Assembly (NCBI RefSeq): GCF_000149955.1
Contig: NC_030986.1
Location: 4,029,333-4,093,332, forward strand
Length of the DNA: 64,000 nt
Reading direction: 5' to 3'
Source: Fusarium oxysporum f. sp. lycopersici 4287
Lineage: Eukaryota > Ascomycota > Sordariomycetes > Hypocreales > Nectriaceae
This document shows, piece after piece, positions 1 through 12,100 of this stretch (position 1 is the first letter of the stretch; each line of letters opens with the position of its first letter). The notes under the pieces are model-generated. The model did no database searches, was not told the origin of the DNA, and worked only from the letters and a program-made list of their open reading frames with translations. Position numbers and translations under genes: made by a program.

Positions 1-807
1 CCAGTATCTGTCCTCGTCAAAGACGCCGGTATCGGTGATCTGGTATTCTTTATCTTCCTTTCCTCTTCGAGCGTTTTCGTCGATCAGATCTTTGTAGGGG
101 AACTTTTTCTGTGGATATTTGTAAAGGAATTTCATGTACGAGTGCTATCATGACTGGTCAGCTTAGAGTGAGTTTGGGAAAGTGGGCGGATTACAGTCTA
201 ATTAAATCGTTAGCAGGCCAATTGAGTGAAAGTAAGATGCGAAGATGACTGACAGGAGTATTATCGACGTGGAAGTGAGCCTCTTTTACACTCTCGCCAT
301 GGTTGCCCTGGGGATTTGAGAGGCCAAAGAGACGCTCCTTGAGGAATTCACTGTAGACTCATTAGCAATCGTGGTTCATTATCCTACAGTGACATTTAAC
401 TAACTCTTCCTCGTTCCAGAAGCTGAAGCCAATGTTTTGGTAGCCGTGGGTATCGCAGACACCAGCGATACCGTCTTCACCCCAACGGAATGCGCGCGAT
501 CGAGCGTGGTCGTGAGGGAAGTCTGACGTAACTTGTTAGTTCCGTTGATGAGATGCGCCATTAAAAATGGTTACTTACGACTCCAGGCGTCTCCATCGTG
601 ACTATAATCCTCTCGGACTTTGCGTTGGTTAGCAATTGGCTTATCATGACTGGTCCTGGTTGAGCACTGTCAGAATCACATGCCTGTAGCCCATTGTCTC
701 TCAGCAACGTAAGGACCCCATTTCTTCCAGTACTTGGTGCGATCGCGATCCTCCTTGAGGCGTCTTTCTTCCTCGGTGAGGTATTCGTGACCGTCATGGA
801 CAACCAT
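1..807 (-). CDS. Ymr196w-like, GH63-related protein (N-terminal part, runs off left edge)
   Basis: Five or six exons read on the minus strand from the ATG at 807: 684-807, 579-617, 405-522, 254-350, a possible 3-nt exon at 195-197, and 1-144 continuing out of the window. The product starts with a charged segment and then carries blocks typical of the fungal/bacterial Ymr196w-like family related to glycoside hydrolase family 63: [47 protein letters not shown] and [10 protein letters not shown]. All joins keep frame. The catalytic (alpha/alpha)6 barrel would lie mostly outside the window, so substrate cannot be judged here; yeast Ymr196w itself is poorly characterised. Family call is from remembered conserved blocks and fairly secure; activity is inference. 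The intron at 618-683 appears to use a GC donor. Confidence 0.85.
195..197 (-). other. Possible 3-nt microexon (ACT, Thr)
   Basis: Between the exon ending NTP (254) and the exon starting HSYMKF (144) lie 109 nt. They can be one intron, or two introns (198-253, 56 nt, donor GTCAGT, branch GCTAAC, acceptor TTAATTAG; and 145-194, 50 nt, donor GTAATC, branch-like CTAAG/CTGAC, acceptor GATAG) around the single codon ACT. The two-intron reading supplies Thr and gives NTPTHSYMK, the form I recall for this family; the one-intron reading gives NTPHSYMK. Confidence 0.5.
618..683 (-). other. GC-AG intron in the Ymr196w-like gene
   Basis: Reading the minus strand, exon 1 ends ACAG and the next bases are GCATGT; the 66-nt insert ends CTAACCAACGCAAAG. 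Removing it joins T-V in the conserved block ERQWATVRED in frame. The nearest GT donor (GTGATT, 8 nt further on) would break the frame. A GC donor with otherwise strong consensus (AG|GCATGT) is the usual form of rare GC-AG introns. Confidence 0.75.
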
Positions 808-2157
808 GGCTCAGAATGAAGCTCAACGAGAGCTCAACGAGGGGCGGGAAGCACGGGCGACGATCGACGAGGGGTAGCAACGGTTTACTTTGGTGGGGGA
901 TGATGAGGTCAATTGGAGCGTGTGGGGAAGCGGAGAGGGGAAGAATAACAGAGTAAAAGATGAAGGACGGTGACGAGAAGCTTCAAGAGTGTAGGGAAGT
1001 CTCCTCTGGTGAGGAGAGGATGAAGAGAGGAGGATGAAGAGGAAGAGGAGGTGAGAGGTTAGAAGAAAAGAGACCGAGTAAGAAAAACAGCTCTCAACGT
1101 TAGCTACTGGTCCTGGTCCTTAGTCTACACCTTACCAAAAAAGCGAGACAGACAAGACACACGGGATCGACGATGGTGGGTAGGATCAAGAATGATAGTC
1201 TCGGTTGTGCCTGAGGCTTGGACTAGTTTAGCTGTCTTTGCTGTCTTTGCTGTCTGTTGTGGCTTCCTCCTATCTCGTTGAAGTTGATTTTTTTGTTCCT
1301 GGCTTTACTGATAACCCAAGGATACCTTAGCACATGGCACATGGTTCAACGAGGATCGCTGACCAACCGATTGTATCAGCGGCCGCTGCATATCCTCCGC
1401 CATTCTCCAAACATGGGTATTTGTCTCTGAATTGGTACTAGACCTACCAGCTCTTGCAGTAGAGTGACATTGAACTCTACGGTTAGCAACAGGCGGTTAG
1501 ACATGGACCTGGCTCTTCAACTCCACCAAGAACACCATCATCGGCCATCACTCGGCGGGCTCACTGTTGGATAAGAGCATCACAGTCTTCTCTGGTATGA
1601 GAATGCTCTGTCAACAAGAGAAACACTGCATGATACACAAGAGAGAAACAATATTGTCATGTTACACATAATTTCTCTTATACGAGAGTCATGAAGCGTT
1701 CACTGCAGAGACAGCTTTTACATACCGGTGAAGCATGGCGTATGCATGGTGGCGTTTCATAGTACCTAATTCGCAACGCTAAAAAGCTTCCTGAGGTTTT
1801 TTTAATGCGGTAATGACGTATTTCTAGCGAGGAAAGAAAAGTTGAGCGCTGTTGTCAGAATCAAGGTTCTGGACCATGTTCTCTCATGAAAACAGAATAT
1901 GACAAGTCCTATTTTTGGTAGACTCGAGTCAAGGGAAATCGATAAAATCCACAAAATCAAGAGGTACCAATAGGATGCGGATAGAGTTTTTTCGGTTTAC
2001 CCAGCTGGGGAAATCTTGGCTGGGGAAGGTCAGGATTCTCTCGTCTCATCCTTGTCTTCTCCAAACTTGTGCCCCATACATACGTGTTGCCCAGCTGCAG
2101 ATGCGAGCATGTTGGAGATCCGTTCCCTGCCATCGATATGGATCATATCATAATAAC
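808..2157. other. Intergenic: 5' region of the Ymr196w-like gene
   Basis: No supported gene. Between about 945 and 1080 the plus strand is very purine-rich (GA/GGA runs), so the minus strand, which is the sense strand of the neighbouring gene, is a CT-rich leader, as is common in fungal promoters. A short CTGTCTTTG tandem lies near 1221-1250. ORFs running into the N gap here contain mostly unknown residues and are not evidence of a gene. Confidence 0.7.
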
Positions 2158-2865
2158 NNNNNNNNNNNNNNNNNNNNNNNNNNNNNNNNNNNNNNNNNNN
2201 NNNNNNNNNNNNNNNNNNNNNNNNNNNNNNNNNNNNNNNNNNNNNNNNNNNNNNNNNNNNNNNNNNNNNNNNNNNNNNNNNNNNNNNNNNNNNNNNNNNN
2301 NNNNNNNNNNNNNNNNNNNNNNNNNNNNNNNNNNNNNNNNNNNNNNNNNNNNNNNNNNNNNNNNNNNNNNNNNNNNNNNNNNNNNNNNNNNNNNNNNNNN
2401 NNNNNNNNNNNNNNNNNNNNNNNNNNNNNNNNNNNNNNNNNNNNNNNNNNNNNNNNNNNNNNNNNNNNNNNNNNNNNNNNNNNNNNNNNNNNNNNNNNNN
2501 NNNNNNNNNNNNNNNNNNNNNNNNNNNNNNNNNNNNNNNNNNNNNNNNNNNNNNNNNNNNNNNNNNNNNNNNNNNNNNNNNNNNNNNNNNNNNNNNNNNN
2601 NNNNNNNNNNNNNNNNNNNNNNNNNNNNNNNNNNNNNNNNNNNNNNNNNNNNNNNNNNNNNNNNNNNNNNNNNNNNNNNNNNNNNNNNNNNNNNNNNNNN
2701 NNNNNNNNNNNNNNNNNNNNNNNNNNNNNNNNNNNNNNNNNNNNNNNNNNNNNNNNNNNNNNNNNNNNNNNNNNNNNNNNNNNNNNNNNNNNNNNNNNNN
2801 NNNNNNNNNNNNNNNNNNNNNNNNNNNNNNNNNNNNNNNNNNNNNNNNNNNNNNNNNNNNNNNNN
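2158..2865. other. Assembly gap (708 N)
   Basis: Continuous N run. Sequence content unknown; any ORF crossing it is an artefact. Confidence 1.
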
Positions 2866-3554
2866 TCGGAACGACATCAAAATCTTGAGGTTCCAGGGTA
2901 GACAATCCACTAACACGATCTCCCATGATCCCCTGCTAGGGGCTGAATCACCCAACTCATGATGACTTCTCTCCCGAAAACTCCGATCCTTGTTGAACCT
3001 CAGGCCACGGTTAATTGCAATAGCCTCAGCTGTGCCGTTATAAACGACACAGCGCCTGTTCCTGAAAATGACGTTAAGCCACCTGTGTCGAGAGAGAAAT
3101 CATTGGACCAGGACCATCCCTGGTGGCACCTAAAGTCTCACTCATCCCAGGTCCAGGTACAGAAAAGCTGCCCTGCTTCAAAAATCGCCAAGCTTGTGCC
3201 AACCTGTTCCAAACGTAGCCAACCTACGCCTCGCCTCAACAAGCCTCATCCCCATCGTCAGATGTCTACTCCGCCACCATAGGCTTCGTGGCTGTCTTGT
3301 CAATTCGTCGTCACCTTCGTTTATTTGCCATCTGGCGATCGTTTTCCCATATCAATTATTAAAGCTGGCTCTCGATTATACCATTTTCATAAACTCTGCT
3401 CGAATTCCGAATTCCGTCTCATACCGCCTAGGTTATACATACATCCATCTGAATTAAGCTAGCGACACTCGATAACACGTTCACTATTCCACCCGACACT
3501 TTTTCCTTTCTTGACTATTCTCCAAAACTAAGTCTCGGACACAAAACGAATACA
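2866..3554. other. Intergenic / 5' leader of the cis-prenyltransferase gene
   Basis: No supported coding. The last about 150 nt before the ATG at 3555 are C/T-rich with several CACTC/TTCC blocks, fitting a transcribed leader. Confidence 0.6.
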
Positions 3555-4749
3555 ATGTCTGACGCTATATCATCGTTTCTCCGGAGGGTAATTGTCGAAT
3601 CTCCTCCTGGAGAATGGGCTGTGCGCCAGCTTCGCGAGCTTCTCATTGGCGCCCTTAAGCAAGGTCCTATCCCTCAACACGTTTCTTTTGAGATGGACGG
3701 CAACCGACGATATGCTCGAAACCACAGAATGGAGACCGTAGAGGGTCATCACCGAGGATTTGAGGCGCTGGCTAGGGTATGCTATCCGCGATCCCGCAAT
3801 TGCGCGACGTGCTAACGAGCAATATCTAGATCATGGAAATTTGCTACAAGTCCGGAGTTAAGGTAGTGACTGTATACGCCTTCAGTATTGAGAACTTCAA
3901 TCGACCAAAATATGAAGTGGAGGGTCTGATGGAGCTGGCCAAGATCAAGCTGGAGCAGCTGACAAAATATGGCCATATCCTCGACCGTTACGGTGCCCGT
4001 GTGCGCGTTTTGGGCCAGCGCGAGATGATCCGAAGCGACGTTCTTGAAGTGGTCGACAAGGCTGTCGCGAGAACCAAGCACAACAACAAGTCAGTCCATT
4101 GTATCTGAAGGAGCGAACCAGTTGCTAACGCGTATCCAGGGCCGTTCTGAACATTTGCTTCCCATACACCTCGCGAGCCGAGATCACTTCCGCAGTGAAA
4201 TCAACAGTGCAAGAGTTTCTCGCTCCCACACCTCCTCGAAGCACACCCTTCTCCCCATCTCGAATTCGACAGAAGATCCTTTCGCGCCAGCTGGACGGTC
4301 GCGAGGGGCTACCTACAATCCCGGATGTCCTCCCCGAAGAGGTCGAACCATTAGATGGAGATGATGCCAAGAAGGACAGCGATGGAGATTCCTCATCGCC
4401 TACACTGCAACCCGACTCCCCTCCTCCTCGGCTGCGCGCAAGAAACAGCGCTGCCAGCCTTTCGGGCTTACCAAACCCCGAAACAATTACAGCCGAGACC
4501 TTGGACAAGCACATGTACACTGCAAACGACCCGCCTCTAGATATCTTTGTACGAACCAGCGGAGTGGAACGCCTCAGCGACTTCATGCTCTGGCAATGCC
4601 ATCAGGATACACAGATCTTCTTCGTCGATACTTTGTGGCCTGACTTCGACCTCAAGGACTTCATCTGGATTTTGCTCGAGTGGCAATGGAGGCAGAAGCA
4701 GAAGGATCGCGACGAGGCAGTGGTTCGGCCTTCTTCTGTTACAGCGTGA
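3555..4749 (+). CDS. Dehydrodolichyl diphosphate synthase (cis-prenyltransferase, Rer2/Srt1 type)
   Basis: Three exons, 3555-3776, 3830-4089 and 4140-4749, give 363 residues; both introns (53 and 50 nt) have GCTAAC branch sites. The product elongates farnesyl diphosphate with isopentenyl diphosphate in cis to make dolichol precursors at the endoplasmic reticulum. Visible family marks: FEMDGNRRYA (Asp at residue 48 is the catalytic/Mg position), EGHHRGFE, the YAFSIENFNRP block, CFPYTSR, and DIFVRTSGVERLSDFMLWQ near residue 295. Between CFPYTSRAE and the RTSG block sits an acidic, Pro/Ser-rich insert of roughly 85-100 residues that yeast Rer2 lacks; I believe such inserts are common in filamentous fungi. 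The Asp-containing loop reads FEMDGNRR rather than the commoner FIMDGNRR. Rer2 and Srt1 types cannot be separated from the sequence alone. Confidence 0.93.
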
Positions 4750-5679
4750 TTTGATTCTGGTGGCAGTGATACCCTGGTTGAGTAGAAAATCCAAACAGCT
4801 TTCATCATAAGCAGTCTTGGGATGGTTGAGAAAGGCGTGTGAATTTGAAGATTCTGGTGTTAGTTTTGCTGGGGTTAGTGAGCGATAGACTTTAATACGC
4901 TCACAATACCATTTTCTTAGTTTGTACAAGATAAGCTTGTTTGCGTTGGTTCTATACTGGTTCAATCACTGGTTCTTTGTAAACAGATCTTTCATCACCA
5001 ATGGATGTGAGGTTATGACGAAATGGCTATCGATATTGATACCCCACGCGGCGTAGGACATTCCTCCGTGATCAATATCTGATTAACCGCTAAAGACTTG
5101 AACATTATATTCAAACATGGAATTGAGATTGTGGAAGACAGAGCCATTCTCTTTGAATTTGACGTAATTGCTAACTCGGAGACTAATCTGGTTAAAAGTC
5201 AACATTGATCTCAGTCGCATGTGCCTTGTTCGTTAAAGATACTCCGTCATCGGGGGCTGGTTTCTCCGGGGCTGCGGGTCGGGTCCTGTGAGTCTCTGTG
5301 CCCCCTAGAGTTACAGCGTGTACAGTGAGCGCCGCGGCATTCGCAGCGCTGAGTCTCCAAAATCGAATGGGAGTGGAAGACAGACAGCCATCCAATCCAT
5401 ATCCCATCCCGCTTTCATTTCTGCTACTACGCGTGCTCTCTTTTCTCCCCTCCTCATTATACACAGATTCTTCTCACCACTTATGGCACCAGAGCGCAAA
5501 ATGACCTAGCCTTTTGTTTTCTACCTGGCCGATACCAACTGTTACTTGCCTATTTACCTCCCGTCCACATCATACCTCTCTTGATTCAAACCTTCTGCCG
5601 CCAGCTTCGTCCCGCCGTCTAATCTCGAACTGATCGACCGAGCCGCCTCAGTCCTCTCTACTCTTTCGCGTTTTCCACC
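4750..5679. other. Intergenic between cis-prenyltransferase and ING-type gene
   Basis: 3' region of the upstream gene followed by a CT-rich leader (from about 5420) of the ING-type gene. No supported ORF. Confidence 0.6.
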
Positions 5680-7959
5680 ATGAAATCGGCCAAGGCGCCC
5701 GCGACGGAGAACTCGTCGCACCGCCGGTCGCAGCCCGTCCGTCAGACTCGTACGAACCCTCCGCGAAGCATCGCGAACTTGGGTCGTTCTGGTGGTGCTG
5801 GCAGAGACTCAATCGGCGGTGCCGAGCAACCTATCGACATTTTCCCTGCGATTACACACTTTGCCGATGCCATTACTGCACTCCCAAAAGAACTCGTTCG
5901 GCATTTTACACTCCTCAAGGAGGTTGATGCCAAACTTTTCACCCCCGAAGATCAGCTCTTCCGACTTGTTGAAGCTGCCACCAACGCTCCTGTTTCCGAG
6001 GCACGTCCGAACAACGAGGCATCCAGCGCCAATGCTCCTGGTTCGGCGCCTATGAGTGCGCAGAATAGCTCAAGTGGTATTGCATTCAACAATAGCGTCC
6101 AGAGCGTACCTTCAGTCGATGAATCGAACAGGGATGCTGTTTTCGATCCATCCAATCTTCCTCGTCGTCACCTCTTTCGCCAGACCGCGCTCAAGATCCA
6201 AGAAATGCTTGTCTCGCTCGAAGAAAAGAACCACGTTATCTCGACAGCCAACGAAGCACTCCAAGCCCAGCTCACTCGGATTGAAGATGTCTGGCCTCAC
6301 CTAGAAGGCGAATTCAGTGACGAGGCCAAATGGGGAAGCACCACACATTGGGCATATCCTGAAAATCGCTTCTCCAAGGCCTCTCATGTCGATCGAACAC
6401 GGCGCGACGGTGCCGCAGCCATATCTGCAGCTGCGCAGGCCCTTGCTGACGAGGCAGCCGCTAGAAGCGATGCTCGCAAGCAAGCTGTACAAGCAAAGAA
6501 GAATTCGAGAAATCACAACAATAATCATAACCACTCTAATGCCCATAACCACGATTCGGAGGGAGACGACCATGGTGGCAAGCACAAGCCTGAAGCTCCA
6601 AAGAAGACAGCCAAATCGCGGAAGACAGTGACAGCAACGGAAACAGCCAATGTCGGACTGGGCATTTCTACGGCTGCGACTAATAACGGCAACCCACCAC
6701 AGAAGCGACGCAAAGTTGAAAAGACGACTAATGGTGCTGCGGCGACAACAGAGCGTGCAATGAGCTCGGTTTTTGGAAATGTTGCACCAAAGGCAAAGAC
6801 AACAAGTCCTAGAGCAACTCCCGCACCCGAGGCACCTAAGAAGAGAAAAGCTCTCCCTTCAGGAAGCGGCCAGTCCAAGAAGAGGTACGTCCCAGAATCC
6901 GTAGGAGATGCTCTCAAGACAGGTTCTAACATGGTGATCTGTAGCAGAAACGGCGTAACTGGTTTATCCAATTCGGTCAACTCGTCGCCCGTCATCACCG
7001 AGCTACCCTGAGCCAAAGCTACCCCCTGTTCGCGCATCACCAGTACCGGTTCCTACTCCAAACCCGGCTCGGACTCGTTCGCGACAGAACTCAATACAGA
7101 CTGTAAATACGGATAGCAACAAGGCAAGGCCGACATCATCGGCTTCTAATAAACCCAATGGTATTGCAGCTAGCACGCCAGCCGCTGGAGCTCCAGCAGC
7201 TAGTGCGCTTCGCAACGGTGCTGAACCCAAGACTCCAAAGGAGACGAGTGCACCGATCAAGACCGAAAATCCTAAGAAAGAAGTTGAGAAGACAGAAACT
7301 GCATCAGCGCCTCCGGTCCCTACTCCTACCACCACTGCCACCATCTCCACCACTACGACAGCCGCAACCACCACCGCTGTTACGACTGGCAGCAAGAAGG
7401 ATACCAAAAAGCCGGAGGAGAATGATCGCAAGAGCGAATCGCTACCACCAGTTCCACAGACATCCACAGTTACAACAAAGAGTGGACGCGCCAGTAAACC
7501 ATCAACGCCAGCATTGGCAACGTTCCAAGAAGCAGTGCAGCCCCGAGCACGCTCATCGAGGAACAATGACGGGACTGGTACTGGAAAGAAAAATCAGAAG
7601 AAAGCTGCACCTACCATTCATGCAGCTGTTGCTGCTCAACTGGCCGAAGAAGATACGAACAGCAGCATGCAAGGCGACGAAGATGACGGTGATGTTGATG
7701 CAGATGAGCCAACATACTGTTACTGTAATGGGGTCTCCTACGGCGAGATGGTAGCTTGCGATGCTGTTGAGTGTCCTCGCGAATGGTTCCATCTGGAGTG
7801 CGTTGGACTGAAGGTCGCACCGACATCAACAGGTAAGTTGTTGCAAAAGAGGACTGAACTATCAGACGAACTAAACGCTAACTTGGTGTAGCGAAATGGT
7901 ATTGCGAGGACTGCAAGGAACGCCTCAAAGCGGGAGGTAAAAAGGCCAATGGTCGATAA
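5680..7959 (+). CDS. ING-family PHD-finger protein (Pho23-like), frame disrupted near 7006
   Basis: Starts at 5680. Exon 1 reaches 6884; an intron with donor GTACGT and branch TTCTAAC ends at 6944 or 6947. The frame then stops at a TGA at 7009-7011, yet the next frame is open from 6959 and codes without a stop to the last intron (7833-7891) and final exon 7892-7959. One surplus base in the CCCT run at 7006-7009 would make the protein continuous. The N-terminus has an ING domain in two pieces, [20 protein letters not shown] and the helical [19 protein letters not shown] block. The middle is long, Ala/Thr/Lys-rich and basic. The C-terminus (about 7715-7925) is a C4HC3 PHD finger with [24 protein letters not shown] and KWYCEDC, the class that reads H3K4me3. 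Best guess is the Pho23 subunit of the Rpd3L deacetylase; Yng1/Yng2-type HAT subunits are alternatives. Confidence 0.85.
6885..6947 (+). other. Intron of the ING-type gene (3n, stopless)
   Basis: Donor AG|GTACGT at 6885, branch TTCTAAC, and tandem acceptors TAG (6944) and CAG (6947), so 60 or 63 nt. Both lengths are multiples of three and the intron has no stop in the reading frame, so retention would not be visible as a frame break. Confidence 0.65.
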
Positions 7960-8817
7960 AGGTCAGGCGACATTTGCATGACGCGAGTCACGGGCCAGTC
8001 ACGATGGCCTCACTTTGAAATCGACGATTGGTTCTAAAACAAATTGCACTGCCCATAGACTGAATGGGCGAATGTATACGACAGACACATACGGCGTTTC
8101 CTTTGTTTCTTGGGATGGCGGTGGACGCGGTCATACAGTACCCGTTCTTTGTTTCTGGTGTTCTCAAATGGTTGAGGGAGGTTTTGTTGAACCGAGGGTT
8201 ATGTTATCAAGTTCTCATCTGGAAGTGCAGATGCTGTATAGGGACTGGGACTATTCGTCCAGGTGTTATTCTCAATTCTATAGAAAGCGTTATGGTGTAG
8301 CAGGCGAAGATGCGAATATGGATGGAGAGCCAGGGGCAAAATGCGGGGGAGTTTGAGGGGTGTGTATTGCATTGCATTACGTACATTGGCCCCCGTCTGG
8401 GCGGAATGAATACACCGTTGGATTTGACCAATGGAAGCACTTGCTTGAAATGTGTTAGTGATGACCGGATGAGGAGAGGCGAAGAGAGGAGGGGAAAAGT
8501 CACGATGCTTGATCTGGAGCTGATGGTGGTTAGGTTGTGCTCAGTGCTGAGATTACAGCCACCTCAGCCGAGCTTGACACCAAGGTTCGAGGGTGGTCTA
8601 GCCGTGGTCACGAGGTTCACGATGCAGACCGCTAAGAGCAAAATGTTAGGTAATTGAATTCTGAGCCGCCAGAGTGCAAGGGGTAGCTTGAGGCATTGGC
8701 CAACGGCAGAGGGCGACAAGGGGGAGCTTCTTTTATTCTGGTGGTTGTGAGGCTTGCAAGTGTTTCTAGTCCGCGGTAGCGAAGCTAGGATCTGCAACTT
8801 GTGAGGAGCAAGGAACT
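7960..8817. other. 3' region of ING-type gene and intergenic
   Basis: No supported gene up to the second N gap. Short overlapping ORFs on both strands carry no recognisable domain. Confidence 0.6.
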
Positions 8818-9164
8818 NNNNNNNNNNNNNNNNNNNNNNNNNNNNNNNNNNNNNNNNNNNNNNNNNNNNNNNNNNNNNNNNNNNNNNNNNNNNNNNNNNN
8901 NNNNNNNNNNNNNNNNNNNNNNNNNNNNNNNNNNNNNNNNNNNNNNNNNNNNNNNNNNNNNNNNNNNNNNNNNNNNNNNNNNNNNNNNNNNNNNNNNNNN
9001 NNNNNNNNNNNNNNNNNNNNNNNNNNNNNNNNNNNNNNNNNNNNNNNNNNNNNNNNNNNNNNNNNNNNNNNNNNNNNNNNNNNNNNNNNNNNNNNNNNNN
9101 NNNNNNNNNNNNNNNNNNNNNNNNNNNNNNNNNNNNNNNNNNNNNNNNNNNNNNNNNNNNNNNN
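8818..9164. other. Assembly gap (347 N)
   Basis: Continuous N run; content unknown. Followed closely by a G10 run near 9237-9246, which may be why sequencing broke down here. Confidence 1.
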
Positions 9165-12100
9165 GTCCCCCTTAATGGCCGGTGTCTTTTTTTGTCTTCT
9201 CCCGTCTTCTCCCTTTTACCTTCGGTGATAGGCTCCGGGGGGGGGTGCGGCTGCGGGTACACGGCGCTTATAAGCTGTAAGTGTCCCGGCCGCGCTCCGA
9301 GTCCGCTGGCGCGGAGAGGAGATCACGTTATTACACTGTCATGATGATATATTCGTAATCAAGCACAGATCTGGAAAGTCTTGACGATGGTACCGAAATC
9401 CGATCATGATTCCGAGGACCTGCAATGGTGATGCACAAACATGTTGCACAATAATGCTATTGTGAACCTCCTTTTCTGAATGATCGCGATCTCGGTTGGC
9501 ATTCAACAGGTATTCAGGGGCCTCAGTCTGGAGTGCATGTTTGATGAGGCGGTGTCTTTCCCATGTCATCTGGAGAAACAGCCGATATAGCTTAATTACA
9601 CGATGTTCTGGGGGCGAGCTGAGAAATCTCATCTAGGTCAGACACTATGAGGCACGTGCAACAGCTGAATCGCATGTTGCCAGGATGCTAGTCGTACTAT
9701 GGCATATCATATGGTCAGTGTGATTCAGGAACGTGGTATGTTTCTTGGCTGTCTGTGCTTAGCATTTGGGGGTTGTTCAAGGCTGTTGACATTGAGATGA
9801 GGTTTCGGGAGGGAGGATACTACGATATTAGCGTAATTGGCCTCTGTTACCACTGACAATAGGACCCCGGCTGACATGTCTGGTCCCTCGGCGGCTGGAG
9901 TCGGTGTTCGTCTCCGTGGTCGGTCTCGGCCTGGCGTGTTTAAGCTCCAGTTGGCGTCGACTAGGGCCGGAGGAAACGGGGTGCCGGTAACGACGATGCC
10001 CACCGGAGAGGGTAATGTTTACTTGAAAAGAACCCTTCTAGAGGATTTGAAATCTGGGGACCGGCATCTTTGCCGGTTCTCGAAGGAAATGCCTCTCTTT
10101 TACGTATCATTAGCATTTTTAAATTCTCTCAAATTTGTCTTCTCTGGCGGGCTCTGTCTCTCGAGACAGTTAGAGCATGAGTGCAGCGTTGTACGATTGG
10201 GGGTGGTAATAAGCCGGCGGTGCAAAGCGGGTAAGGTATCTTGAGGCAAAGATACTTTTTTCGTACCGAGGAGCATGCAGCGCCTCAAACTCTGCTGTTT
10301 TGAGACTGTCCTTGTGACCTGAGTGGCCACTGTACGCTATAGTAATGTCTTTTTTTCTTCGCGTAGGTGTCGTTCTTGGGGCTTCTAGCTTGGGGGGTCT
10401 AGAAGGAACGGATGCTTAGAAAAGGCCATTGCCGAATCGCGTTGCTGGACTCCCGACGTGGCCGACATTCTTTAGGTCACGAGGATCTCGGCGAATCTGT
10501 CAATATGTGATTTATTGTTTTCGAGATCTGGGGCTTTTTGATGCAATTCCTGTGAAACGAAGGCGGGGTTGTGTTGTTTCTATTACTCTACCCATACTCT
10601 ACAGGTGCAGCCGTCCAGCCGTTGACGAAGGATGTCATTATATTACGTTTTGCTACGTTGCGTTTGGTTCTTGTTGAACTGTAAGAATCCACTGGCTGGC
10701 TCAGCAAAAAGGTTGTCTCGCATAGAGGAGGAGTACGGTTAGGTGGAAGAGCCTTGTCCGCGGACTTTACAACTTGCAACATGGAAGGCCATGTCACTTA
10801 TACGAACTTGCACTATACAGCATATACGTCAAATGAATACATGAAGACGCAATGCAAGATTCTGGGGTAAGGACATGACTGCACTGTAGAAACATCTGAT
10901 GGTCAGCAAGATGATGTGCAATTTGACGTGTTGTTGCCAAGACGAGATTTGACAAAATTAGCAGACGGACAAGCAAAAGCAGTTGGGGAGTTGATTTTTT
11001 CTGTTAGTCTTGGCTTCTCAGCGAGGTCGTTCTCATTACCAAATCTCGACTTGTTTCATCCAATCGAGTGGCACACCTCTTTTTTTTAGGCCGATCCGGC
11101 GTTAGCGGTTGCAGCGAAATTCTTTTCTTTGTTTGGACATTGGATTTCTGAGCGGCAACGGCTTTTGACATCTCATTACTCGCTAATAATTCATCATTGG
11201 GCGGTTCTTGATAGAATGGATGGATACTTGGTGAGCTGCGACATTCATCCTTGACTGACCGAGATTTCATGATGGATGGACACGGCATCAACTGTGACAG
11301 TCCAGGTAATGAATGACTGTGACAGACAAGCCATGGTGTCGTGTCGAATGCTCACCTGACGTCTCCAGACCCGAAAAGTCCATCCAGTCTTTGATTTCTA
11401 TTACCCAATATTGTGCGATCCCGAGCTAAACAAATGCCCCGTGCATGAGTATGAGGTGCCAAACACCAACACCAACGTCCCTGGACTGGCCCCAGTGGCG
11501 CCGCTCCTTAGCTTCTTTTCTTACTTACTGTTGCTCATCGTTCGGGGTTCGCCTTGAATCTTGCCTTTCCTTTCCTTGCCCTGCTTGTCTCGTCTCGGTC
11601 TTGGGTCTTGGATCCCTTTCCCTGGCGTTTGGACCCTCCGGTCCCCGTCATGAGGTCTCCATTGAGGTCCCGTCCCTAGTTCCATTACCCATTCCTTGTC
11701 CTAGTCCTAGTCATAATAAATGGTCGTTGCACTAGACTAAACTTCATGGAGTTGCCTCGTGGAGTCGTTCGTTCGTTTATAACTATCCCCAAGCCCCCCG
11801 AGCCCTGATGCGCGAGTCGCTCTGTTTCTTCCTTTTTGATTCCAGACCATTTTGACGATAAGAAAGAATCCTCTGACCTTTAGATCTTATCTCTTGGTCA
11901 TATCCTCTCCGAATATCGCAAACCATTTCGTCATCGCTTCTCGCCGCCCTCTATCGGCCTAAGCTTAACAATACAGACAGCACCATATAACAAGAAGACT
12001 CCGGATCCGGTGGCTAATAGAACGCCACTGCTATTTCGTGAATATTCTTTTTATTCAAACCTGAGATTTTTGCCAACCGTTTGGTTGGCGATCTCATTCC

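Noticed and set aside
1915..2962. Four long ORFs of about 270-330 codons on both strands
   Set aside because: They cross the N gap at 2158-2865, so most of their residues are unknown; the known ends show no motif.
7003..7566. 187-codon hydrophobic minus-strand ORF
   Set aside because: Antisense shadow of the Ala/Thr/Lys-rich middle of the ING-type gene; apparent membrane segments come from reversed Thr/Ala codons.
8564..9262. ORFs of 124 and 232 codons across the second gap
   Set aside because: Open only because N codons are not stops.
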